Position numbers and translations under genes: made by a program. The notes beneath the pieces were generated by a model, which had not been told where the DNA came from, searched no databases, and worked only from the letters and a program-made list of their open reading frames with translations. This document shows, piece by piece, positions 43,858 through 55,432 of a stretch of DNA of 64,000 nt. The DNA lies in NCBI GenBank assembly GCA_017590115.1, contig JAGGNK010007559.1, positions 3,928,020 to 3,992,019 of the forward strand. Direction: 5' to 3'. Source of the stretch: Montifringilla adamsi. Its lineage: Eukaryota; Chordata; Aves; Passeriformes; Passeridae. How positions within the stretch are numbered: position 1 is the stretch's first letter; the number at the start of each line of letters is the position of its first letter.

Positions 43858-46800
43858 CTAAACAGCAGTTACACACAGACCACTGAAACAACTCAATCAC
43901 AGGAAGTCACACAAGAGCAAATTATTCTACTTATGCTTGCAATACATTTTGACTTTTAATACAGAAGATTAGTTTAATAAACTAATTAGATTACAATTAG
44001 ATTAAAGCCTGTAAGGAAAAGCAACTACCCAATCTATGTAGCCTATGTTGGAGAATTAATTTCAATTTAGAAATAATTAAAAACAAACACACAAAAATAT
44101 TCTGCTTATGGTCCTGAGGCTACCTACATCTTGCTTCTTATCACCAGTGATCAGCTTTTAATGAACTATATTCAGTTTGAAGGTTTTTCTTGCATTCTTT
44201 CTTTTAACTCTGCAATTGCCTGGAAGTCCAACAGGTTTTCTGTTTCACATTAAGAAATTTTCCCTTCTCAATAATTAGGTCCTTCTGATTCTCATTTATT
44301 TAGGTTTTTCACCTAACACATAGCTGCAAATAAAACTATTTGCTACACAGAACACTAGTGTTTACATTAAAGGAATAACCCAAAATACTTCAAAAATAAA
44401 CTGCTATACTTTTTAATGAATGAACCAGTACTGGCAGTACTATCAGATATTTATCTAAATACATTCTAAAAACTAAATGAAGTGATTAAGTGATAATCTT
44501 ATTGTAATTCTCAGTGCCACTAAACTGTTTGGAAAATAAATCTTCCATGCCAGTAAATCAGCTTCTATATGTAAAGATAAATACATCCTACACATCCTTA
44601 CATAAACCCCAAAGACATGTCTGTCTCTGATCAAACAAGTATGTTACATCAGAAATATATAAACCTACCCCAACATTTAAATTTCAAACTGAAATCAACT
44701 GTTAATTGCTTGCTTAGGATGTACCTGCATTCCCAGACTTACCAAAGAAGGGGTTTTAAAGTTGATCTCTTCAAAATAGCCATCAAACATTAAGCTGAAT
44801 GTTGGATCTATAAAGAGAGATCAGTGAACTGTCATGACATTATGTTCAAACCTGGTTATTTTCTTTATCAATTAGAGCAGCCAGTACACCTTCATTCAAA
44901 CACTCAAACACTTGCTTTACAGTCTCTACCATTTCAAACTGAAATCAACTGTTAATTACTTGCTTAGGATGTACCTGCATTCCCAGACACAGACTTACCA
45001 AAGAAGGGGTTTTAAAGTTGATCTCTTCAAAATAGCCATCAAACATTAAGCTGAATGTTGGATCTATAAAGAGAGATCAGTGAACTGTCATGACATTATG
45101 TTCAAACCTGGTTATTTTCTTTATCAATTAGAGCAGCCAGTACACCTTCATTCAAACACTCAAACACTTGCTTTACAGTCTCTACTCATTTAAATCTGCA
45201 TTTAGGAGCAGTATTCAACCATCACCATTTACAGCCTCTAATTAGAAGTGGCTCTTCTGTCTGTAAAGCCTAATTATTGTCACAAACACTACTCACCATT
45301 GGTGGTAAGAATTACAGGTCTCTTTGCAGTTGTCATGAATGTCTTTATTGCACTTAGAAATCCTGCATCTTCATCGAATATTATATCCACCTACAGCAAC
45401 AAACATAGTGTCAATAGCTTGAGCAGCAGTTACAAGCTGTGAACAGTCACAGTACATTTCATGTGAATTTTACCTCTTCAAAAAGAATGAGAGATGTTGC
45501 ACTTTTCCTGTTGTGTTCTCCTCCTTCTTCTTTGCTTATTGCCTGAATCTGAGTATCTTTCTTTACTTCCACTGAATTCTGAGTATTTCCTGCAGATGGA
45601 TGATTAATAGAGCAGGGAGGAGCAGTGAAACCATTTAATGCTTTCCAGGTACTGGCTTCAAAAATCCCCCATGTATCAAAAGCTTAAGAGAATATGTTCT
45701 TTTCTCCACACAGCTCCATACATGCTACATACATGGTGCAGCATTTCCACCTCCAAAGGTAATTCATTATTAAAAAGAAATACCTACCTCCATTTTTTTC
45801 TTCAGATGTTGCTTCTCCATCAACACCTCTTCGTTTGGCAGAAATTTTGAAGTAGTTTGCAAGTGTTTTAGAGGGCAAGCTTCGTTTTAATCCTGCTCCT
45901 TTTGGTGACAGTGGTGGTTTTCTTGGAGAAATAACTTTCTTTGGAGAATACATTTTTTCTGCAAGGTATGTTTTATATTAAACTTCATCTGGAGATATAA
46001 TGTCAAACTATGATTTCTCAGACAAATTTAAAGTAAAACCCATTTATTATCTATGGTAAATGACAGGTTTACTGTGCTGATTTTTTGCTTGTTTTCCTTT
46101 TCTCTTGTTATAGGAAAAGCTTTCTGTTCAACTTTCTATTCAAATGCCACAGCACTTGCTCCACCACTGCAGAAATAATGTAATCAAGATCAGTATTTTA
46201 ATAAAGTCATTATTTCATTTGGTCTGCAGTTGTGTTAAACAACAGACCAGTTCTTACTATTATGGCCAGGTAATCTAAATCTGCTATCTTTTTTAAAACA
46301 ACTGATATCTAAAATTTGTTTGGGGAATTCAGTCTCTAATGGGGAATTCAGTCTCTAACAACCTTCTCCCCTCCGTAAAGTCCACCCCATAATGCAGACA
46401 AAACAAAGAACCCCAGATAAGAACTACAACACTTACTTGGTGACTTGGTAGTGCTACAACTGTTAAAAAAGCAAGGCTTGTGTGCATTCACACCTTTTTT
46501 GTCCACTTGGTGAGACTGAGTAGCTTCTTTCAGCTGAGATAAAATCTGTCTCCCACTACGCTGGCAAGAGGCATTGACTTCAAATATCTGCAATGGTATT
46601 TAATTTACAAAAAGAAAGAAAATTAAATTGTAGACATCTTGTATTACAAATGCTTTTGTATCGTGAGGTATAAATAAGAAAAATGCACTGAGGAAAGAAA
46701 GAACTCCACAAACCTTAAACCCAAGCTCCTGAGCACAAGCATACACTGCAGCAGTTTTCCCCACTCCTGGTGGGCCAGTTATCAGAACCGTATTGCAAAG

Positions 46801-49800
46801 GGTTGTCTCTTCCTCAGTATCAGATTTACTATCTTTAAAGTCAAGGCTGCTTAAAGAATCTGTAGAATTATTAAAAAGAAAATAAAGGATTACTGTTATT
46901 TTTTGCCAACTTTCAACAAAAGAGAAGTTATATTAATTCTATCAGTACCTTCTTGCTCTTTGTCCTCCTTTTCCCTTTTCTGATTTCGTTTTTCTTCCAA
47001 ATCAGCTCTCTTTTTCCATTCTTTTAACCAACTATAAAAGAAAGGAAGAAAACAAGAATAAAAATTGCTGGTGAATTAGTGAACCAAATTAAGATGGAAC
47101 AGAACATAAACTAGGGGACATCAGCCACTTTTACCACACAGAAACCTATGAAGTCCTTTCAGATAAAAGCAAAAAAATGTTCAGGATTTGATTATTTTGT
47201 AGAAGAGGTTTCCTTTTTCATTCTCATTCTGTTAGCTGATTGGTATAAAAACAAGTCATTTGGTGAACTACTTATTCACTCATAATTCAGTCTTGTTTTG
47301 TCAGATCGATCTTTAAATTCTGTGCAAGAGCCATACCAGTAAATTAAGCACACACAGAAAATTTAACTGAAAGCCTAATGTGTTAGGTGGAATTTAGTGC
47401 TCAATTCCTGTGAAAAGCAGACAGTACAGCAAGATCATGATGGGGATGCTTGTAGGGAAGTACAGACAAGTACTGGTCTCTCGGTACTTTGAGCATTATC
47501 AAGTAACATGAGGTTTTGAGTTATTTTAGGAATGGATCCATGTTCCAACTTCTGACCTGTGTAGCCTTTCAATTTCTTTCTTGTTCCCTACAAGTTCACT
47601 GGAATCTTGAGGCTGATATTTTTCTGTCCAGAGCATGTCTTCCTTTTCCACACCTATAGAAAAATATTGTCCATTTTAAAACAGTTCTTCATGCAATAGA
47701 CTTGATCACATCTAGCAAAGTATCAGGACTAGATTTGATTTTTGCATCACAGTGGAAAGCTGACTTATATCACACATACATTTCCTCAATGCAAAGATTA
47801 AAATGAGACAGGAAATGCAGTTACCTGAAAGTGCATTTGGATCTGATAAACAAGCTCTGTCTTCTGTCACACTATCTGGTTTCTGGGTTTTGTTTTTTCC
47901 CAAGTGTGTGGCTTGTCCTGTTTCTGCCTGTTTTTCTCCAGATATGGGATGAATAAGGTTCCTGGAAATTCTTGATTTCATTTCAGTCTCTGTACCTTCA
48001 AGTTGTTTTCTTCTTTTTGATTTGCGGTCTTCTGTTTCTTTCCTTTTCCTCTTCGCTTCTTTCCAATTGTCAGGATGTTTCTCAATTATATCAAGATTTG
48101 CAGTGCCATCTCTGCTGTCTAGGAAAGAAAAAATTGCATCCATTTAAAATTTCAGACCATGTCCATTACTACTGTACATTTGCTTAAGCCATATTTGAAG
48201 AATTTTGTCAAAATATCCTAAAATGTGAGGATCAATGTATTTCCAACAACAGTATTCCTTCAGTAACATATTTTTTGAATTCCCAGTTGTTTTTTAATGC
48301 CAGAGAGAGTGAGGATGGTTTTCTCCCTACATAAGATTCCTAACCTTGTGTACTGTTTTCCAAAGCCAACCGCTCTGTTTGCTTTTTCAGGAACCTGGAG
48401 TAGTATTTTCTCACTGGAAACTGAGAATTAGAAGCCACAATCTCATCTAGCAAATCCTTCTTGAATGCATCAGGAAAAGCTGGTCGGTGGCCTGAAAGCT
48501 GGAGTACACACACAGAATTACTCAAAAACTTTATACAGAATGCTTTGCATAATTTAATCTGGTAATATCTTGTTAAATTCGGAGTTTAACAGAAACTGAT
48601 GAGAACTGTCTAATGGTAAGATGCAAAATGGGTAACTCACACACAGGGAAATTAAAAAAAACAACTAATTACAGCATTGAAACAAACTCAAACAGCAGGA
48701 TTTATTAAAAACATAACTCCAAATGAGTATCAAAACAATTTGAATCTTAAAGTACTAACCACAGGTGCAGAACAATTTCCAGTTCGTTTTGAATTCACAG
48801 TGGAAAATTCACCAAGTGAGAGAGTGATTTTTGTGATGTTGGTGACTTCAGTACTCAGTTCCCTCAGCTTAGTTAATAGAGGACATGATGGTGATTGCAA
48901 TTTCCACATCGGAGAACCTACAAAAGAACCCCCACCAAAACCAAACCAAGAGTTAACTTCTATTCTAGGGAAAAGAAATGGGCTGGTCTTTTGTCTTTTG
49001 TGAAGTCTTTTGCCTTTGTCAGAAGGAAATGGTTTCTGCCCTAATCAATCCAACACAATCTTTATTCTCCAAATTCTCCAGACCAACTTTTTTGACTAAA
49101 TAGTAAGAATTTTGCATCCTTATCCATGCATGTATGGACTACTTTAGCATCAATTTAATTTGTAAATTTTGTATCCAAAAAGATCTCACTGGAAGCTTCT
49201 AAGTTTTGTTCTCTTATTGAGACACAAAACAAGAGGAAACCCCCACCTATTCCAGTCCTAAGCTGTTCAAATTCTTTATTTTCTGCACAAATTCCTCAGA
49301 ATTTATTATGTACATTTGAACAAAACCCAACAACTTAACACAAGCTTACAGTCATCCTTCTGCTGTACATGGACAACAGTCTTAAAGCAGGAACTTGCAA
49401 GAGAATATGCTTCCATTGCTGCTGCCTTCTTTGCAATCTGCCTTTTCAGTGACTCTGGCAATCCGCTCATCAGGAATTCACGTTTTGCTCTGAATGGATC
49501 ACCATCTTGAGAATTTTCAGATGCATCTTGGCTTTAATGAAAAAGAAAAGAAAAAGAAAGAAGATAGAATTAGTAGAACTTCCAGCTATGCAAGGCTGAA
49601 TTTAATCACACTCTCTTCCAAATGAGTTGAAAATAGTCTAGCAGAACTGCTAAAATTAATTTTAATGTGGTTAGTTTGAAATTAATTGTGTTAAAAATTT
49701 TAATCTAAAAAAATCTATTTTTTGTATTTTTATATGCAATTTGGATTTCTTTTTAATCAGTCACCAACTACACTTCCAGACATCCAATATGGTTCTAAAA

Positions 49801-52800
49801 TGGTTGAAGAACTCTCCAAGAAACCCCTAAAATTTTGCAAGCAGATTAAAATATTAATCAGTATAAGAGTAATGAATATTTATAGTACATTTCAGTAAGT
49901 GTATTTAAGTCTGTAAATTTAGAGAGAATGTTAAAGTAACCTTGAAACGTATTTTGACTTTTAAGCAACTGCACTCCTGACAACTGACCTGCTTTCATCA
50001 AAGATCACAATTGGTTCACCTGCAGAGTTTGGAGCATTTTTGCCTAGGCAGGAAGGTGGACATCCCAGTTTCCCTTTAAAAAGGTAAAAAAACTATTATT
50101 AGATTAGCACCGATACAAGATTCTAACCTTGCTTCTGTGTTCACTACCTGTATGTTCCATTTAACATCATCAGGAAATCTCCTTTTCTTAAGGAAAAGTT
50201 GAGTATTTTAAGAAAACTCATTATGGCTTTGTTTCTAATTATTTGCTCAGTATAGATGCTATTTTCTAACATTAAGGAAAAAAAGGAGACACAGCAAAAC
50301 ACGGTATATGTTGACAATTTTTCAAATAAACAGTTTTCCCTGAACGAAGAAAAAGCAAAACAATACATATAAATAACCTCTGCACTATTAATTAATATAA
50401 AAAGGGAAACTATACATTGGAATATTATACAAGATAAATCAGAAGATTAATATACTGCAGAGGCAGCTTTATGAAATACAGTTACAAGAGTCAATAATAT
50501 AAAATGTTTCTGTAACAAAAAATAAACACATTCAGTAAAACCCAATTACCATTGGAGTTCTTTGCAACCTTCAAGATTTTAGACTTCTTCCCCAAAACAT
50601 CATTTAAACTCCGAAGTTTCTTTTCCTTCACACTCTGCTCTGTAGTAGTGCCACTATCCACGTTTGAACCTAGAATTATTACTGATTCCTAGAGGGAAAG
50701 CAAATCAAGTAAGAAAGGAAACCCAACTTCTCCTCCTTTATTAACAATACACTGCAGATATCTACCTTAGCTTGCAAACATTTATTGTAAAGAATCAAGT
50801 AGGAATCATTTGTGTTGCTTATATCAATAAATATATAAAAATATCCCCCCCTCCAAAGTACAGCCTTACATCACTTTGTTCTAATTTCTTCTTCTCAGCG
50901 AGAGCTCGCTGTCGAGACGAGCGCCTCACAGGAGCTGCTGAGTCTTCACTCACTTTTGATCTGTTCTGCTGTATAGCCTTTGCTTTTTCAATCAGCTGCT
51001 TTGCTTTAGATATGTTTTTAGAAGTGGAGTTTATCTGTTAACAAAGAACAAAAAAACTGAAATAGCAACTAAAAACACTCTCTTCACTAAGTACTTTAAA
51101 ATCATATAAATCTAATTTTATAAAAGCATATAAATCTAATTTTTCACTTTCATAGAAATATGTAATTGTTGCAAAATTTCATTGGTATCAAAAAGAAAAT
51201 GAAATAATTGAAAGAACAAGCAAACCAAAATGATATCAACAGTTCTCAAAAGGGAGTGAAAGCCCTGCAAGGAGATCCCCAATTTTTTCGTGGAACAGAA
51301 ATGGGCAGTAACATTCTTAAGTCTCAGCTGTTCTGCTGTGCACAAGTCACTGGATCATTTAGGTTGGAAAAGACCTCTGAGATCATCAAGTCCAACCTCT
51401 GGCCAATTACTACCTTGTCAAATAAACCACAGCACTAAGTGCCATGTCCTGAGAACCCAGGACATATATCCCATCCTGAGAACCTGCAGCTCAGAAACAT
51501 GCTATTTTATGGAATTCTTCTGTTATGAACGGTGGATTTTTACTAATAAAACATGTTTTAAGACCTAAGGTACAAGAAACTATCTCATCATAGTTTCATC
51601 AGAGTATATTCCCTTTCCATAGGGCAGCTGGGAAGTGCCATATTGTATTACACTAGATTATTTCACAATACTGAATACACCACAATTATACCCATATAGG
51701 AAATGACAAAATACTGACACTAATTGTTACATAAATTACCTTTGTGTTTTTGGAGTGAGACTCTTCATTTTTTATTGCTTCAGCTTTATTTGATTTTGTA
51801 GCTGCTTTGATACGTGTAAACCTCATTCTAATTAGGGAAAAAAAAGTATTATGAAATTATTACTGGTTAATAAAGGGAGATGTTAATCTCATTTTCAAAA
51901 GCCTTTAAAAACACAGTGCTGTAAACAGAAGCAACTGGTTTATGAAGGTCTTTTTGTCGTTTGGTTGGTTTTTTTGGTTTTTTTTTTTTCATGTCTTTAG
52001 TACAAATACATTTATAGTCAGCTTTAGCTCCTCTCTATTTTTACCCACCATGATCATTATCCATGCAACTTTGATATACAGTCCATTAATATTTATGTCT
52101 CATTTTCAAAATACTTGCATACAATTAATGGGCAAAAAGGTAGAATATACTCTAAAAGGTTTACCTTATTGGGCTGTTTCCATCAAAGGGCACAGTAATC
52201 ACCTCAGCTCTGTACATGTTGTTTTTCTTGGAGGATTGTCTGTGTGCTTTTGGAGTGGAAGTCTCTAATGGGCAGGCACTTAATTCATCTGCAGAACAGG
52301 CACTTCTAGCCCTGGGCTTCTTAGGTGTAACATTTGTTGATGTTTTGGTTTTCTGCTGCCTTAAACTCCTCCTTAACTCATTCACTTCTGGACTTGATAA
52401 AATTACTACATCTGAGGTGTTTTCCATGGTGACATTAGCACCTGAATCCTCTTCTCCAGTATAATTGCTGGTGTTTGAGACATCAGTTTCCTTAGTTTCT
52501 GAAGCCTTCTTTCTTCTGTTTCCTTCTTTCTGGACCTTGTTAGATTTTCTGGGTTTAGTTCTATTGCTTTTAGGTTTGGAATGTGTACATTTGTCCACAT
52601 AATCTTCTGGTATCCCGCTTTCTAATCCCTTCTTTGAAGGAACAACATCTTCAGATCCCTCTTTTTCTTTTGAGGACTTTGCAGGAGGTTGCTTTTGTTT
52701 TCCGGGTGCCTTTTTAACTCCACTCTTTGTTACATCTGCTGTTGGTTGTCTAAAAGCTTTCATAAACTGATGCTTTTCTTCCAGAGTACATTTTGGCCTC

Positions 52801-54846
52801 AGAGAATCTGCCCCTCCAGTCTCCAGTACAGCCAGCTCCAATTCTTCTTCCTCAATAACGACATTGGATTTTCTTTTCTGAGTTACCTGCTCACTGTCCA
52901 AAAGGACTGGGCTGCTTTCTTTTTCCCCTACACGTCCTTTCTGCTTCAAAAAAATGGAAGCTATTTTCCTAGAGCCTTTCTGCTCCTTATTTGAGGGAGG
53001 TAATTTGGGGGGAATGGAATGAACTTGTGCGAGGACAGTCACTGTTCTGAGTGGCAGCTGCTGGGATTCCTCACACTTTTCTGGGTCACTAACACTATCA
53101 CTTTTGTCCATTTCATTTGCTGTACCAGAAGTGTTCATTGCTGGCTTTGTGTCTTCAACATTATTTTCTCCCTGACTTCTCAAGAAGTCCTCAAATGACA
53201 CTGTTATTATACAATTATTTACCTGGGATGTCCCATCATCCTTATGAACCTCAAAACTGGAATCACCAATAGCAGCATCACACTCTGCTACTGTATTTGT
53301 CTTCTCCTCAGTTTCCTCTTTACAGATTTCATTCATCTGGTTTTCTGATGAAGAGCTTTCAGACAAATCAGTATTTACTTTGTGCTTCCTTTTCCTTGAT
53401 TTTTTTATCCTATTTTTTGATCCATTTGTTTCACAACCAAGGCTTTTTGCATTTTTTCTGGAGGGGATAACGTTTGGGAAGTTCTCTCTTTGATCGTTAT
53501 CTTCTGCTAATTCTTCTGCACATTTTTTGTCCACTAGAGTACAAGAAGCAATAAAGTCATTACTGTCTTGTTGCAGTCCTGTAGTTACTCTGCTGTCATC
53601 ACTAATAATTTCTATTTCAAGGTCATTCTCAGATTCTTTCATTTCTTTTGGCATACTACTTAAATTAAATTTCTTCCCTTTTCTCTTCCGCTTCAAAGAT
53701 GGCTTGAAAGATGATTTACACTCTTTTTCATCAGCCTCCAACAGTGTTTTATTTTCTCCATCTCCTACTGGGAACGCAGCATTCTCAGTTGCAGATGTCT
53801 TTTTAAAATAATCCAAGATATTGTTGGATTTTGGTGATGACAATGCTTTTTCCACTGGTTTTGCTAATGGTGAAAAATAACTTGTGATTGTTTTTGCAGA
53901 AGAATCTTCCTCTCGCCGCTTCTTGCATGGCTGTAAAAGGTACAACATGAATCTTAGTCTTAAAAAACTTAAGATGATTTATACAGAACTTTTTCAGAAG
54001 ACAAAAATTCACATTAATGTGCTCAGACTGGGCATGCATCAACTGTATCTTCATGTTTTCAAAGGCCATCTAAACCTGAAATAAAGATTCTGCTCTTTCA
54101 GATAAATAAAAATCTTGTTCTGAAGCCTTGAGATGGTCAGAACTGAACAGGATCACAAAGTCTTCAGAACAGCTCTGCAGAGATTTCACAATACTGGAAG
54201 TCTGAAAGTCTGGGTCAATTCAGATGATCGACCTTGAGATGTTCCCTAGAGCGTCTGGAGAGCATTTAAGAGGAGATTCCAACATCACTTAAAAAGGTCT
54301 GATCCTACCGTAAACATCTGACATAGCTTAGGAAGACCGTGTACCTTTAAGAGTACTTAAAGAAAATGAACACAAGAGAATTCTTGTCTTGTATAATGAT
54401 TCAAACCATGAAAGAGCATTTACTTCTACAGCTCCAAGAAAGACTTTGGCTCATAAAGACTTTTATAACTCCTGGTTTACCAGAAACTGAACTCCTCGGA
54501 AATCACACTCTGAAGCAGAAAACGTCTCTTCCCAAAGCCCCTCGAATGGGTTTAATGACAGCCCGGCCCGCGGGGCTGCGCCGAGCCTCAGCAGCGCCTG
54601 GAGCACGGGCCGGGCGGCCCCTCACAGCTCCCGGTGCACCGGACGGGCCGTGTCAGGGCAGAACGCCAAAGCGGGGCGAACGAACGCCAAAGGGGGGCGA
54701 ACGCCAAAGGGGGCTCCTGTCAGCCGCAAACCCTTTCTCCTCCCTCGCAGCGCGACCCCGGCCCGCGTCCCCACCTGAACGTCGCCGTCGTTCCCGGGGA
54801 GGACGGGGGAGGCGGCCGCAGCGGCCACGGCGACCCTGCCCACCAT
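40138..54846 (-). CDS. ATAD5: ATAD5 (ELG1), PCNA-unloading AAA+ ATPase
   Basis: ATAD5 replaces RFC1 in an RFC-like complex that removes PCNA, including ubiquitinated PCNA, from chromatin after replication and recruits USP1-UAF1 (established for human ATAD5 and yeast Elg1). Twenty-three exons join in frame to 1824 residues (human 1844) when one copy of the duplicated exon 18 is used. The start at 54846 (MVGRVAVAAAAASP) matches the human MVGVLAMAAAAAPP start. Order: disordered N-terminal half with most of it in one 1766-nt exon, RFC-box LWTEKYQP (about 1042-1049), Walker A GPPGVGKT (1123-1130), Walker-B region LILFEEVD (1284-1291), and a C-terminal helical region ending ...GLSLDFP. All introns are GT-AG. 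The gene shares a divergent promoter with CRLF3. Exon lists follow in the sub-entries. Confidence 0.96.
44743..44807 (-). CDS. ATAD5: ATAD5 exon 18, downstream tandem copy (18b)
   Basis: This exon is identical in all 65 nt to 44999-45063, with the same TATAG acceptor and GTAAGT donor. Splicing in either copy alone keeps the frame. Including both adds 65 nt (not a multiple of three) and shifts the frame in exon 19, which falls within the AAA+ module. So the copies would have to be used as alternatives. An assembly artefact is the other explanation. Confidence 0.8.
44999..45063 (-). CDS. ATAD5: ATAD5 exon 18, upstream copy (18a)
   Basis: This 65-nt exon encodes DPTFSLMFDGYFEEINFKTP plus SL, the sensor-type stretch after the Walker B block, closely matching the human sequence. 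Acceptor TATAG is at 45068-45064 and donor GTAAGT follows. It enters in phase 1 and leaves in phase 0, joining exon 19 correctly. A second identical exon lies 256 bp downstream in the transcript (44743-44807). Confidence 0.9.
45297..47653 (-). CDS. ATAD5: ATAD5 exons 11-17: RFC-box and AAA+ ATPase core
   Basis: Exons: 47557-47653, 46949-47031, 46714-46859, 46437-46587, 45788-45958, 45474-45589, 45297-45390. They encode about residues 1035-1320. RFC-box LWTEKYQP, Walker A GPPGVGKTAAVYACAQELGF, then IFEVNASCQRSGRQILSQL, a Lys/Pro/Ser-rich insertion containing KTLANYFKIS (exon 15), and the Walker-B region LILFEEVDIIFDEDAGFL. The acidic FEEVD version of Walker B is what human ATAD5 has. The insertion between Walker A and B distinguishes ATAD5 from RFC1 and CTF18. 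Confidence 0.95.
46321..46358. repeat. 19-bp perfect tandem duplication
   Basis: The unit TGGGGAATTCAGTCTCTAA occurs twice head to tail in ATAD5 intron 14. Confidence 0.92.
47825..51827 (-). CDS. ATAD5: ATAD5 exons 3-10: middle region
   Basis: Exons: 51740-51827, 50870-51034, 50550-50688, 49989-50073, 49350-49531, 48760-48917, 48345-48498, 47825-48118. They encode about residues 613-1034. Conserved blocks include SKAKQLIEKAKAI, LRSLNDVLGKK, FLMSGLP.SLKRQIAKKAAA and VVHVQQKDD. Exon 10 is a Lys/Glu/Arg-rich low-complexity stretch (KRKRKETEDRKSKRRKQ), probably containing a nuclear localisation signal. Phases run 2,0,0,1,2,1,0,1 and close exactly. Confidence 0.93.
51351..51460 (-). mobile_element. 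CR1 LINE fragment in ATAD5 intron 3
   Basis: The plus strand reads GGATCATTTAGGTTGGAAAA, then GACCTCTGAGATCATCAAG, TCCAACCTCTGGCC and CAGCACTAAGTGCCATGTCC. This is the reverse complement of the avian CR1 3' end and is close to consensus. The element is 5'-truncated and the right boundary is approximate. It shares its orientation with the ATAD5 transcript. Confidence 0.85.
52165..53930 (-). CDS. ATAD5: ATAD5 exon 2: large disordered N-terminal exon
   Basis: A single 1766-nt exon encodes residues 25-612. It starts PCKKRREEDSSAK and ends ...VITVPFDGNSPIR. It is rich in Ser, Lys and Glu and is poorly conserved apart from islands: TITSYFSP (38-45), NNILDYFKK (60-68), the TVTVLAQVHSIPPK and IEEEELELAVLE blocks, and LEEKHQFMKAFRQP. 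These islands match human ATAD5 closely and probably are protein-binding motifs. The first two resemble PCNA-interacting peptides (inference). In human the N-terminal half also binds UAF1 and BET proteins. Confidence 0.95.
54775..54846 (-). CDS. ATAD5: ATAD5 exon 1
   Basis: This 72-nt coding exon (24 residues) is GC-rich, and its GT donor follows ...GNDGDVQ in phase 0. It lies inside the bidirectional CpG island. Confidence 0.9.
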
Positions 54847-55071
54847 GCCCCGGCTGCTGCGGGCGCGGAGCCCTCCCGGATCGCTCGGGGCGGGGGGAGC
54901 GCGGAGCCCTCGGCCCCGGGCGGTGCCTCAGGGGCGGGGGGCGCGCGCCGCCGCCATGGCCCCGATGGCGCCGCCTGAGGGCGCGCGCGCCGGGCGGGCG
55001 GTAAAAGCGCGCGCGGGACCAGATTCGGATCCTCCGCGCGGAAGGCGAGGGGCGGGGCCTGGGGTCGCTCC

Positions 55072-55122
55072 CACGTGACCCACGCCCGTTGTCCAACAGC
55101 TGCCTGTTGTCCAGGTCACGTG
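55072..55122. promoter_or_regulatory. Paired CACGTG E-boxes
   Basis: CCACGTGACC (core 55072-55077) and GGTCACGTGA (core 55117-55122) are inverted relative to each other, 45 bp apart. The GTCACGTGA form is the kind bound by USF and TFE/TFEB-family bHLH-zip factors. Occupancy is inference. Confidence 0.7.
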
Positions 55123-55235
55123 AACGCGGACGGACAGGAGAGCGGTCGCCCTACCCCTTCTCCGCCGAGGCCACGCCCCCTCCTGCCCCCTCTCCCGCCT
55201 TCACCGCTGTCAGTCGGGTTTTCGCGCCTCGGCTG

Positions 55236-55295
55236 TGACGTCACGCGGCTAGCGCCTGCCCTGCCCGCCGCTGACGTCACGATTCGCTGACGTCA
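55236..55295. promoter_or_regulatory. Three perfect CRE palindromes
   Basis: TGACGTCA occurs at 55236-55243, 55272-55279 and 55288-55295, spaced 36 and 16 bp apart, 138-197 bp upstream of the CRLF3 ATG. This is the full-length CREB/ATF site. Three perfect copies in 60 bp are far more than chance. Confidence 0.85.
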
Positions 55296-55432
55296 CCATC
55301 CGCCGGTCCGTGCCCCGGGGCCGCCTCCCGCTCCCGCCGCGCTTCCCGCCCCGCCCCGCGGATGCGCGGCCCTTCCGGGCCGAGGTCCGCCCGCCCCGCC
55401 CCGCCGCCGCCTCGCTGCCGCCGCGGCTGCCC

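Larger units (their letters stand above)
44681..45185. repeat. Tandem duplication containing ATAD5 exon 18
   Basis: Copy 1 (44681-44929) and copy 2 (44931-45185) begin ATTTCAAACTGAAATCAACT and end GCTTTACAGTCTCTAC. The differences I can find are one substitution (G at 44708 versus A at the matching position, ATTGCTT/ATTACTT) and a 6-bp insertion ACAGAC in copy 2 just intronic of the donor. Identity is thus above 99 percent outside the indel. Confidence 0.95.
54847..55432. promoter_or_regulatory. ATAD5/CRLF3 bidirectional CpG promoter
   Basis: Only 586 bp separate the divergent start codons of ATAD5 (minus) and CRLF3 (plus). The interval is CpG-rich, TATA-less, and holds GC boxes (GGGGCGGGGCC near 55050), two CACGTG E-boxes and three CRE palindromes. 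It must contain the 5' UTRs and start sites of both genes. The same head-to-head arrangement exists in human, so it is an old promoter. Confidence 0.85.
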
